Shown: positions 57,221 through 64,000 of the stretch, piece by piece
Layout: every line of letters begins with the position of its first letter
How positions within the stretch are numbered: the first letter of the stretch is position 1
Origin: Actinobacillus seminis
GTDB taxonomy: Bacteria > Pseudomonadota > Gammaproteobacteria > Enterobacterales > Pasteurellaceae
Reading direction: 5' to 3'
Length of the DNA stretch: 64,000 nucleotides
NCBI RefSeq assembly: GCF_002263215.1
Contig: NZ_NLFK01000009.1
Coordinates: 1-64,000, forward strand
Program-made: the position numbers and the translations under genes
The notes under the pieces: model-generated
Told to the model about the DNA's origin: nothing
Databases searched by the model: none
The model's input: only the letters and a program-made list of their open reading frames with translations

Positions 57221-57955
57221 TTATTCTCTACCTGGTAATTTATTCCAAACCACGGTATTACGCAAATAAACCGGCTCAATTTCGACCGCACTTATATATT
57301 CTTGGCGACAATAATGCGGCAACGCCAACGACAACATATAACGCGCTGATGGCAATTGAATATCCGACGGACGCCCGATATTACCTTTATTTAATAAAGC
57401 ATACGCCCCCCAGCCGGTTCCCACTTGCCGATCTTCTGCCTGCAAGGAATGTGTATTCATCCCTGCTAATTGCATCACCACTTGCTCCGGCGAACAAACT
57501 TGTTCGGCAATAATGGGCTGCCAATCCATAAACTCGCAAAAATCCGACCGCACTTTTTGCCCCTGCAAATAGCTAAAATACACCTCATCCATACGTGCAT
57601 CAATCGCCGCCAAAACCCGATTTGCCCCGTATTGCTCATAGGCTTGTTGCGCCATGGCGGTTAAATTTGAAATAGGAATCACGGGCAAATCAGCCCCCAA
57701 CGCCAATCCCTGTGCAATACCAGCCGCCACACGCACACCGGTAAAACTTCCGGGACCTCGCCCAAAGGCTAAAGCATCCACTTGCTTTAATTGAAGACCG
57801 GAATTCGCCAACAATTGATCCACCATTGGCAAAATCCGCTTGGTATGTGAACGTTGAGCAATTTCATCTAAATAGGTTATTTCCCCATGATGCCATAAGG
57901 CAACGGAACAGCTTTCCGTTGCGGTATCCAATGCCAACAGCGTTATATTCTTCAT
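57221..57955 (-). CDS. tsaB: tRNA threonylcarbamoyladenosine synthesis protein TsaB
   Basis: TsaB partners TsaD and TsaE in making the essential t6A37 tRNA modification. The 244-residue ASKHA-like protein has 'LLALDTATESCSVALWHHGE' at the N-terminus, 'AFGRGPGSFTGVRVAAGIAQ' near residue 67, and 'IDARMDEVYFSYL'. The ATG at 57955 fits the family start; an upstream TTG at 57967 adds four residues. It is eight bases from yoaA and six from slp, so all are probably co-transcribed. Confidence 0.95.
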   Translation of the reverse strand: MKNITLLALDTATESCSVALWHHGEITYLDEIAQRSHTKRILPMVDQLLANSGLQLKQVDALAFGRGPGSFTGVRVAAGIAQGLALGADLPVIPISNLTAMAQQAYEQYGANRVLAAIDARMDEVYFSYLQGQKVRSDFCEFMDWQPIIAEQVCSPEQVVMQLAGMNTHSLQAEDRQVGTGWGAYALLNKGNIGRPSDIQLPSARYMLSLALPHYCRQEYISAVEIEPVYLRNTVVWNKLPGRE

Positions 57956-57974
57956 TTTATTTTCCAAATGTTTT

Positions 57975-59912
57975 TTAATGTTGTAAATTTGTCAGAAATT
58001 GTATCACTTTGTGCAAGTCTCTGGTACGTTTTGCAGGAGGCAAACTTTTCAAAAAAGTTTCCCCATAGCTGCGCATCACCAACCGACTATCACAAATAAT
58101 CACCACGCCACGATCGTGAATATCACGAATTAATCGCCCAACCCCTTGTTTTAACGCGATCACTGCTTCCGGTAATTGAATTTGATTAAACGGATCCCCC
58201 CCCTGCAAACGACAATCTTCAATTCGCGCATTTAATAAGGGGTCGTCGGGCGCAGTAAAGGGCAATTTATCAATGATCACTAATGATAGCGCGTCCCCCC
58301 GCACGTCTACCCCCTCCCAAAAGCCGGACGTGGCAACCAACACACGATCTTTATCTTCAATAAATTGCTCCAATAATTTCGCTTTAGAAGTTTCACCTTG
58401 TAATAAGACTTGCAACTGACTATTGACACGCAAATATTCCGCTAAACCGCGCATCATGGAATAAGACGTACAAAGCACAAAACAGCGCCCTTGATTTCCT
58501 TCAATTACCGGCAATAACATCTCGCCCAAGCACGCTAATGTATTTTGCTGATTTGTTGCCGGTAAATAACGCGGTACACAAAGCATGGCTTGTTCTGCAT
58601 AATTAAATGGACTGTGCAAAATTTTCCGTTCAGCGTCGTCAATGCCCAACCGCTGGCAAAAATGCTCAAAGGTTCCTCCCACTTCCAAGGTAGCAGAAGT
58701 AAAAATCCAAGCGGTTTCACGCAATTTCATTTGCTCACCGAATTTATCAGCGACAGTTAATGGCGTAATATGCAAGGCGAAATAACGCCCCATGGTTTCA
58801 TACCAATAGCAATAACCAGTGACAGAAATATCCTCTAAACGTTTTAGCAAATTTTTAATCGTCGCAATACGATCAAATAAACTCCCCAAACTTTGCGAAC
58901 GCTGAATGCCAATTTTGATCACTTCGGCAGTAAAATCCAATTTTTCTTGTAATAATCCAAGGCATTTTTTGACCGCACTTGCCTGTCGCCCATTTAATAA
59001 TTCACGCCAATTTCCGCGCTGCATCCCATCACCCAGTAGCAAACGAAAATCTTGCACCACTTTCAACAACGTATCGGCTGCAACTTCCAATTGTTGCATA
59101 TCACGCACTTCCGTACGATAAACCAAATTAATATCGCGACATAAATCAAAAAGTTGTCGCGCACTGACTGATTGTCCGAAATATTGACCGGCAATATCCG
59201 GAAGTTGGTGTGCTTCATCAAAAATAATCACTTCCGCATTAGGAATCAACTCACCAAATCCGCTTTCTTTCACCGCCATATCGGCAAAAAATAGATGATG
59301 ATTGACCACCACTAAATCCGCATTTAACGCTTTTTTGCGTGCTAATGCCACGTAACATTCCGCATAATGCGGACAATCGGATCCCAAGCAACTTTCCGTC
59401 GTGCTGGTTAATTGAGGTAAAATCGGACTGTCTTCCGTTAACTCAACACATTCTGTCAAATCACCGCTTTGAGTGGCATTATTCCATTTTCGCACCTTGC
59501 TCAAATCCGCTAATACCGAACGCTCCCCCGCTACACCCTGCGCAATCAATTGATCCAAACGCTCTAAGCACAGATAATTGGCGCGCCCTTTTAGCAACGC
59601 AATTTTGCCACTGTAATTGAGCGCACGTTGAATCGCCGGCAAATCACGCTCAAACAGCTGATCTTGCAGATTTTTAGAACCCGTTGAAATAATCGTCTTT
59701 TTCGCGGCAAGTAGAGAAGGAGCCAAATACGCAAAGGTTTTACCGGTTCCTGTACCTGCTTCGATCACTAAAGTGCGGTGATTTTTTATCGCATTTTCCA
59801 CCGCACTTGCCATCTCAATTTGCTCGGCACGAGGATGGAATCTATTGATATATCGACTTAATTCACCATCTTCGGCAAATACTTGCGTGATTTGTTTGTT
59901 ACTGGTCATCAT
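57975..59912 (-). CDS. yoaA: DinG-family ATP-dependent helicase YoaA
   Basis: YoaA is an XPD-like 5'-3' helicase with an iron-sulfur cluster, involved in tolerance of replication damage in E. coli. The 645-residue protein shows Walker A 'IEAGTGTGKTFAYLAPSLLA' near residue 52, four Fe-S cysteines (the third and fourth in 'CPHYAECYVALARKKAL'; others at 'LCLERL' and 'SCLGSD'), DEAH in 'IIFDEAHQLPD' and motif VI 'LKQGVGRLIRDIHDRG'. A second ATG one codon in is equally likely. It heads the yoaA-tsaB-slp-fadD-rnd series. Confidence 0.94.
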   Translation of the reverse strand: MMTSNKQITQVFAEDGELSRYINRFHPRAEQIEMASAVENAIKNHRTLVIEAGTGTGKTFAYLAPSLLAAKKTIISTGSKNLQDQLFERDLPAIQRALNYSGKIALLKGRANYLCLERLDQLIAQGVAGERSVLADLSKVRKWNNATQSGDLTECVELTEDSPILPQLTSTTESCLGSDCPHYAECYVALARKKALNADLVVVNHHLFFADMAVKESGFGELIPNAEVIIFDEAHQLPDIAGQYFGQSVSARQLFDLCRDINLVYRTEVRDMQQLEVAADTLLKVVQDFRLLLGDGMQRGNWRELLNGRQASAVKKCLGLLQEKLDFTAEVIKIGIQRSQSLGSLFDRIATIKNLLKRLEDISVTGYCYWYETMGRYFALHITPLTVADKFGEQMKLRETAWIFTSATLEVGGTFEHFCQRLGIDDAERKILHSPFNYAEQAMLCVPRYLPATNQQNTLACLGEMLLPVIEGNQGRCFVLCTSYSMMRGLAEYLRVNSQLQVLLQGETSKAKLLEQFIEDKDRVLVATSGFWEGVDVRGDALSLVIIDKLPFTAPDDPLLNARIEDCRLQGGDPFNQIQLPEAVIALKQGVGRLIRDIHDRGVVIICDSRLVMRSYGETFLKSLPPAKRTRDLHKVIQFLTNLQH

Positions 59913-59986
59913 TTCATTTATTTTTTTTCATTTTGCGGTATATTGTAACAAACCCTCCGACTAAAACCGAATAAAAAGGAAAAATT

Positions 59987-60799
59987 ATGCAGATAAAATT
60001 TGTCAAACAAATTACACAAACATTGAGTTTATATCAATACAATGACATTCCTGTACTAAAATTGCAACACCCCCTCGGCGAGGCTGAAATTTCGCTGCAA
60101 GGTGCGCAATTATTGCGTTGGCGCCCCAAATCAGCACAGCAAGATATTTTATGGTTAAGCGAAATTGAACCTTTTCTTGCCGGTAACGCTATTCGCGGTG
60201 GCATTCCTATTTGCTATCCTTGGTTTGGTCTCGGCAAAGAACCAATGCATGGATATGCGCGCATTCGCCTGTGGCAATTAAGTGATTATCAAATTAGCGA
60301 GCAAAAAGTGCGGTTAGATTTTTCCTTATTTTCTTCAGATAATTTAATTGAAGCGAAATTAACAATTATTTTTACCGAACAATGCGAATTGCACCTAACT
60401 CACTACGGAAACGAACCGGCACAAGCAGCGTTGCATACTTATTTTAATATCGGCGATATTATTCCTGTGCAAATTGAAGGATTGCCGACGCAATGTTTTA
60501 GTAAACTCACAGGGAAACAAGAAAAGGCTCCGTCACCGCGCATCATCAGCGAAAACGTCGATTGTATTTACCAAATACAAACACCGGTTACACAAAAAAT
60601 AATCGATCCGACTTTTGACCGCACTATCCAAATTGAGCAACTTGATGCGTCAAACACCGTATTATGGAATCCATGGCAAAAACCGACCAGTAACATGAGC
60701 GAAAATGGCTATCAAACCATGATTTGCGTGGAAAGCGCCAAATTGGCACCAACAATGCAGCAAGGCGATAAAATTATTGTCAAAATCAGCCTTCATTAA
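59987..60799 (+). CDS. yeaD: D-hexose-6-phosphate mutarotase (YeaD-like)
   Basis: This 270-residue protein is an aldose-1-epimerase-fold enzyme that interconverts the anomers of glucose 6-phosphate or related sugar phosphates. Family motifs are 'GAQLLRWRPKSAQQDILWLS', 'AIRGGIPICYPWFG', 'MHGYARIRLW' (active-site His), 'AALHTYFNIGD' (second His) and the Glu of 'ICVESAKL'. The start has AAGGA. It is monocistronic with a terminator at 60803. Confidence 0.9.
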   Translation: MQIKFVKQITQTLSLYQYNDIPVLKLQHPLGEAEISLQGAQLLRWRPKSAQQDILWLSEIEPFLAGNAIRGGIPICYPWFGLGKEPMHGYARIRLWQLSDYQISEQKVRLDFSLFSSDNLIEAKLTIIFTEQCELHLTHYGNEPAQAALHTYFNIGDIIPVQIEGLPTQCFSKLTGKQEKAPSPRIISENVDCIYQIQTPVTQKIIDPTFDRTIQIEQLDASNTVLWNPWQKPTSNMSENGYQTMICVESAKLAPTMQQGDKIIVKISLH

Positions 60800-60802
60800 A
60801 GT

Positions 60803-60831
60803 AAAATGGCTAATCCTTGATTAGCCATTTT
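60803..60831 (+). terminator. Rho-independent terminator after yeaD
   Basis: A 12-bp perfect stem AAAATGGCTAAT / ATTAGCCATTTT with a five-base loop is followed by TTGTATTATTTTTT. An unusually long run of sixteen A residues occurs at 60845-60860 just beyond it. Confidence 0.9.
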
Positions 60832-61223
60832 TGTATTATTTTTTAAAAAAAAAAAAAAAATAACATTGCCATGAATAATAAAAATCTGAAAAAATTAACC
60901 GCACTTTTGTTTTATTGGAAATTGTTATCCGGAAATAAAGAAGAAAAAGATTAAAATGCGGTTATTTTTTCTCGTGTTTTACCTAAAATACATAAAAAAA
61001 CCACCGCACTTTTTCGTTATTTTCTTTTATGGGGTAGTGACAATATTTGCATAAGGAAAAAGAAAAAATTTGGTGGGAAAAAATTGGTTGAAGCCCCTGT
61101 TTGTGGGGCTTTGGCATTTTTAGGGGTGGAGTTTATGCAAAAATGGAAAATGGTGGGGATTGGGGGAAAATGGTCGAAAATTGGGTTTTATTTTGCATAA
61201 AAGTTGGCGGTGAATTGTTAGGT

Positions 61224-61292
61224 TTTAAACATTTTTAAAAATTTAAAATTCGTTTTAAAGTGGGTTTAAAGGTTTTTAAATTCAGCTTTAAA
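61224..61292. repeat. Seven TTTAAA boxes at helical spacing
   Basis: TTTAAA starts at 61224, 61234, 61242, 61254, 61265, 61275 and 61287, intervals of 10, 8, 12, 11, 10 and 12 with a mean of about 10.5 bases. All boxes therefore face the same side of the helix. The DNA is otherwise G/T-rich, so this is not simply AT-rich sequence. Confidence 0.55.
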
Positions 61293-61380
61293 ATGGGGTG
61301 GAAATTGCAGGAAGATGAGATAAGGGTGATGCATTTAAGTGAGGTTTTTTTTATGGTTGTTTTGGTAAGAGCTAGGAGAA

Positions 61381-61413
61381 AAGGCGGTTTCAGTGGCAGA
61401 AATCGCCTTTTTT
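61381..61413 (+). terminator. Rho-independent terminator-like hairpin
   Basis: AAGGCGGTTTC (61381-61391) pairs with GAAATCGCCTT (61399-61409), with one wobble, followed by TTTTG. No plus-strand gene precedes it that I can support. Confidence 0.6.
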
Positions 61414-61608
61414 GTTGGTTTTTGGGGCGATTTTGGTGCGTTTAGATGAAATCTAGCGGTTTGTTGTGTGTGATTTTGCGAAAATGCGCCATTATTTGGC
61501 GGTATTTGAAAGGAACACAGGCTTCCTTGCCTTTGTGCTTTAAAATATTAAGAAAGCGCTTGTAATGCGGTTTCTTTGGATGTTACCAACATTGATGTCG
61601 GCGACATA

Positions 61609-62340
61609 TTAGAAGTCACGATAGCCACGCACGACTTGCCCTATCACAATCAAGTTATTGGCTTGTTCTGTGTTGAGTTCTATTGGTACGTATTCTGTGT
61701 TTTGGCTGATGAGTGTGATGCCGTTGTAGGTAATTTGCACTTTCTTCACTAGCATTGCACCTTCATTATTTAATACAAAGATTTTTCCGTCTTTTAATTC
61801 CTTTTTCGACCGATCTACAATAATTTCTTCGCCGTCTTTTAGCGTTGGGTACATACTATCGCCACTTACTAAGAACATCGCACAGTCTTCCGCCTTTAAG
61901 CGGCGTGAATCGAGCCAAGCCTTTTCTACTTTGGTGGTTTGGTAAGGTTTATATTCATCATTAAAACCACCGCCACCAGCTGAAATACGCACTTCTCGGC
62001 AATCTTCAATCACAGAAAAGGTTTCGTCATTGCTTGTTTCCGTATTTATATGCTTTTGCCCACTTGTCAATTCGCCTGTTGCTAACCATTGCACGCTCAC
62101 ATCTGTATAAGTTGCTAATGCAATTAAGTTGTCTAGCGTCGGTAGACTAGTGTTAGTTAAATAATTATGTAGTGTGCTATACGAAATTCCAGCTTCTTTA
62201 GCAAATGCTCTACCGCTCTTATTTCCGATCAACTCCTTTAATCTTTCACTAAAAGAAGATCCTTTTCCTAATGTATGAAAAGGAACTTGTTCAATTTTAG
62301 GTTCTTTTTGTTCCTTTTTAGGATTTAAAAGGGTTTCCAT
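61609..62340 (-). CDS. Mu-like prophage repressor (LexA/CI type, S24 peptidase)
   Basis: This 243-residue protein has an HTH_XRE domain at about residues 32-90 ('KSGRAFAKEAGISYSTLHNY') and a C-terminal S24 self-cleaving domain. The catalytic Ser is in 'FLVSGDSMYPTLKDGEEIIV' near residue 157, and the Lys in 'GAMLVKKVQI' near residue 198. Such a repressor holds the lytic genes off and is inactivated through RecA during DNA damage. It is divergent from the ner-like gene across 152 bases with repeated AAAAAGGAAC boxes. The domain type differs from Mu's own c repressor, but the position is the same. Confidence 0.88.
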   Translation of the reverse strand: METLLNPKKEQKEPKIEQVPFHTLGKGSSFSERLKELIGNKSGRAFAKEAGISYSTLHNYLTNTSLPTLDNLIALATYTDVSVQWLATGELTSGQKHINTETSNDETFSVIEDCREVRISAGGGGFNDEYKPYQTTKVEKAWLDSRRLKAEDCAMFLVSGDSMYPTLKDGEEIIVDRSKKELKDGKIFVLNNEGAMLVKKVQITYNGITLISQNTEYVPIELNTEQANNLIVIGQVVRGYRDF

Positions 62341-62548
62341 TGATTTTTACCTTTTGAAAATAATTTATAAAAAGGAACGGAAATGTGTTGCATTGTTCCT
62401 TTTTGTGATCAATAATATTATTACATTGAATAATACAAGCGTATTATTCACTGTAATAACCTTTTAATTTATCAGAAAAAGGAACAAATGCAATGATTAA
62501 TGATTGGGAAAGGGTAGATATTATCTATGCCTTAAAGAAAAAAGGAAC
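62277..62548. promoter_or_regulatory. Array of AAAAAGGAAC boxes around the repressor/ner control region
   Basis: AAAAAGGAAC or its complement occurs at 62310-62319 (minus), 62369-62378 (plus), 62395-62404 (minus), 62476-62485 (plus) and 62539-62548 (plus), with a one-mismatch copy at 62277-62286. The copies span both gene starts and the divergent promoter region. They are candidate binding sites for the repressor or Ner. The copy at 62476 may partly serve as the ner ribosome site (AAGGA). Confidence 0.6.
62418..62459. promoter_or_regulatory. 19-bp near-perfect palindrome in the prophage control region
   Basis: TTATTACATTGAATAATAC (62418-62436) and GTATTATTCACTGTAATAA (62441-62459) match at 18 of 19 positions with a four-base centre. 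The palindrome sits midway between the divergent repressor and ner starts, where promoters and operators are expected. Confidence 0.65.
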
Positions 62549-62702
62549 AACCCTAGCTGCATTGTCACGACAATCAGGTCTTAATTCTAGAACGTTAAAT
62601 AATGCTTTAGATCGCCGTTACCCTAAAGGAGAAAAGATTATCGCTGGTGCTATTGGCGTTGAACCTAGAACTATTTGGCCATCTCGTTATATCAATCGCT
62701 AA
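62493..62702 (+). CDS. ner: Ner-like DNA-binding protein
   Basis: This 69-residue protein matches the Ner/Nlp (SfsB) family: 'DWERVDIIYALKKKGTTLAA', then the helix-turn-helix 'LSRQSGLNSRTLNNALDRRY' and 'PKGEKIIAGAIGVEPRTIWP'. In Mu, Ner lowers early transcription and shuts off the repressor promoter at the onset of lytic growth. The short length and position between repressor and transposase support the assignment. An AAGGA lies about seven bases before the ATG. Confidence 0.9.
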   Translation: MINDWERVDIIYALKKKGTTLAALSRQSGLNSRTLNNALDRRYPKGEKIIAGAIGVEPRTIWPSRYINR

Positions 62703-62711
62703 GGAGTGGTT

Positions 62712-64000
62712 ATGAATATGTGGTTTACAGTTCAAGAATTAACAGCTTGCCATAGTTTTCCTAATACTGAACGTGGCGGTCGTAAATTCTTAGACAAGAT
62801 TGTAAAAGATAAACCGGATATCAAACGTAAAAGACAAGGAACTAAAGCGTTTGAGTATGCTTTTTCAGGACTACCAGAGCAAATACAAAATGAGCTTTGT
62901 CATCGATATTCAGTTTCTATCGTTAAAGCTAAACCCAAATCCCTCCCCGCCGATCTCCGTCAGGTGGAATTAAAAACTTTAACGGAAAAACAACGTGCAG
63001 TGGCAGGAGCAAGAATGGCGTTAGTTGCTCAAGTGGCACAGCTTGAACAAGCCCAACCTCGTTACAAGGCGATTAAGTTTTTTTGTGAACAAATCAAGCG
63101 TGGTGGCATTTCTTCTGATTTGATGAGATTGGTGGAAACCGCCAATAATAAGAAAGGGAAAAATCGCACTTTATCTGACCGCACTTTGAATCAATGGGTG
63201 TTGGATTATGAAAAGGCAGATACCCCTGAAGAACGATTAAAAGCCCTCGCACCAATGCAACGGGTGGCGAAAAAGGCTGAAGAAATTGTGTGGTTGCCTG
63301 ACTTTTTGGCGATATATCGCCAAACCAATGGCATCAATGTGGCAGAAGCCTATCACTATTTTTCGACTGAATGGGATGCACGTTTTGCAGACGAGCCGTT
63401 ACGTTTAGAAATGAAACCGAGCATTGACCAAGTTCGTGCTGCGTTGGCGAAATTGCCAAAACACATTAAAGAAATTGGTCGTAAGACAGGTTCTGAACTC
63501 CGAGCCCTTAACACTTATGTGAAACGCGATTGGAGCGTGTTGCAGGTGAATGATGTGTGGGTGGGTGATGGCCATGCGATGAAATTGAAAGTCGCCCATC
63601 CTGAACATGGTCGCCCATTTATTCCAGAGGTGACATTAATTATGGATACCTCTTGCCGTTTTATTGTGGGTTGGTCGGCTAGTTTGGCGGAAAACGTTCT
63701 CGCAGTGGCAGATGCCTTGCGTTATGGAGTGGAACGCTACGGCATACCCGCAATTTATTACTCAGATAACGGTGGTGGTGAGAAAAACTGGATGCTTGAT
63801 GGGGATATTACGGGGATGTTGCCGCGTTTGGGGATTAATCACCAAACAGGGATTCCAGGCAATCCACAAGGGCGTGGGATTATTGAGCGGGTGCATCAAA
63901 CGATTTTATATCGTATCGCTCGCCAGTTTGAAACCTATCACGGCACAGGGGCAGACCGCGACACTATTCGACAAGTGAGCACAGCAGTGATTTCACTGGA
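62712..64000 (+). CDS. Mu-like prophage transposase (MuA type), 3' partial
   Basis: The frame is open from ATG at 62712 (AAGGAG five bases upstream) to the window edge, 429 codons. The N-terminus has the winged-helix Mu DNA-binding domain ('WFTVQELTACHSFPNTERGG'). The DDE catalytic triad is intact: Asp286 in 'WVGDGHAMKLK', Asp352 in 'YYSDNGGGEKNW', and Glu392 in 'GRGIIERVHQTI', the last at the same number as in MuA. The protein would insert prophage DNA by replicative transposition with a MuB-like ATPase, expected just beyond the window. It starts ten bases after ner, so the two are co-transcribed early genes. Confidence 0.93.
   Translation, partial: MNMWFTVQELTACHSFPNTERGGRKFLDKIVKDKPDIKRKRQGTKAFEYAFSGLPEQIQNELCHRYSVSIVKAKPKSLPADLRQVELKTLTEKQRAVAGARMALVAQVAQLEQAQPRYKAIKFFCEQIKRGGISSDLMRLVETANNKKGKNRTLSDRTLNQWVLDYEKADTPEERLKALAPMQRVAKKAEEIVWLPDFLAIYRQTNGINVAEAYHYFSTEWDARFADEPLRLEMKPSIDQVRAALAKLPKHIKEIGRKTGSELRALNTYVKRDWSVLQVNDVWVGDGHAMKLKVAHPEHGRPFIPEVTLIMDTSCRFIVGWSASLAENVLAVADALRYGVERYGIPAIYYSDNGGGEKNWMLDGDITGMLPRLGINHQTGIPGNPQGRGIIERVHQTILYRIARQFETYHGTGADRDTIRQVSTAVISL

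Larger units (their letters stand above)
60861..61608. other. Non-coding region between yeaD and the Mu-like prophage repressor
   Basis: About 750 bases carry no credible gene. Three uptake signals lie at 60898-61010. A G- and T-rich stretch follows (61040-61500) with two hairpins (61088-61112 and 61381-61413) and seven TTTAAA boxes at 61224-61292. In Mu-type phages the left attachment end lies beyond the 3' end of the repressor gene, so the prophage/host junction is expected somewhere here, but I could not fix it. Confidence 0.5.

Noticed and set aside
63664-63978. Plus-strand reading frame of 104 codons near the right edge
   Set aside because: It is an out-of-frame shadow of the MuA-type transposase, whose own frame is open across the region.

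Overview
This window is chromosomal DNA from a member of the Pasteurellaceae. The 9-base uptake signal AAGTGCGGT or its complement occurs roughly forty times, on both strands and mostly outside genes. This is the Haemophilus influenzae / Pasteurella multocida / Aggregatibacter type of signal, not the Actinobacillus pleuropneumoniae type. The housekeeping clusters (folE-moeA-moeB, purF-cvpA, yfbV-ackA-pta, malQ-glgBXCAP, thiI/xseB-ispA-dxs, yoaA-tsaB-slp-fadD-rnd) fit this family. I cannot assign a genus from sequence alone.

Layout. 1-2060: 3' part of a filamentous haemagglutinin gene, open at the left edge and probably truncated. 2100-5030: glutaredoxin 2, a fructosamine-kinase-like protein, an MFS transporter remnant and a DyP-type peroxidase. 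5410-5460: a sequence that looks like 454 sequencing adapter. 5562-5942: RNase P RNA. 6031-7537: kdsD-kdsC for Kdo synthesis. 7728-12631: cdd, a GIY-YIG protein, folE, moeA and moeB. 12690-15572: a broken lipoprotein gene, then ubiX, purF and cvpA with a perfect PurR operator. 15826-20958: a BASS transporter, yfbV, ackA and pta. 21071-25547: topA, a LysR regulator and the PHP-domain exonuclease rnm. 25626-27911: a broken CDF zinc transporter and two AEC carriers, one frameshifted. 28044-40190: the glycogen cluster malQ-glgB-glgX-glgC-glgA-glgP. 40275-45355: ycgN, thiI, xseB, ispA and dxs.

45356-50460 is an accessory, decayed, AT-rich islet. It holds a serine-recombinase pseudogene, a Fic-domain pseudogene with a nonsense codon in place of a conserved Glu, about 1.1 kb of apparently non-coding DNA, a second adapter-like sequence, and one intact orphan gene of 580 codons that I do not recognise. 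Two direct repeats spaced exactly 20 bp lie just upstream of the orphan, where a second, multiply frameshifted haemagglutinin remnant begins. 50473-60799 returns to core genes: selD, nhaA, a small lipoprotein, then rnd-fadD-slp-tsaB-yoaA, and yeaD. From about 61 kb a Mu-like prophage starts: LexA/CI-type repressor (minus), Ner-like protein (plus) and the MuA-type transposase, which runs off the right edge. Its control region carries several copies of AAAAAGGAAC and a long palindrome, neither of which I can match to a described operator.

Several frameshifts (glgB, the second AEC gene, the CDF gene, a haemagglutinin remnant) sit in runs of A or T. Together with the adapter-like sequences, this suggests a pyrosequencing-based assembly in which some frameshifts are errors. 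The Fic gene, by contrast, carries an in-frame stop and looks genuinely dead.
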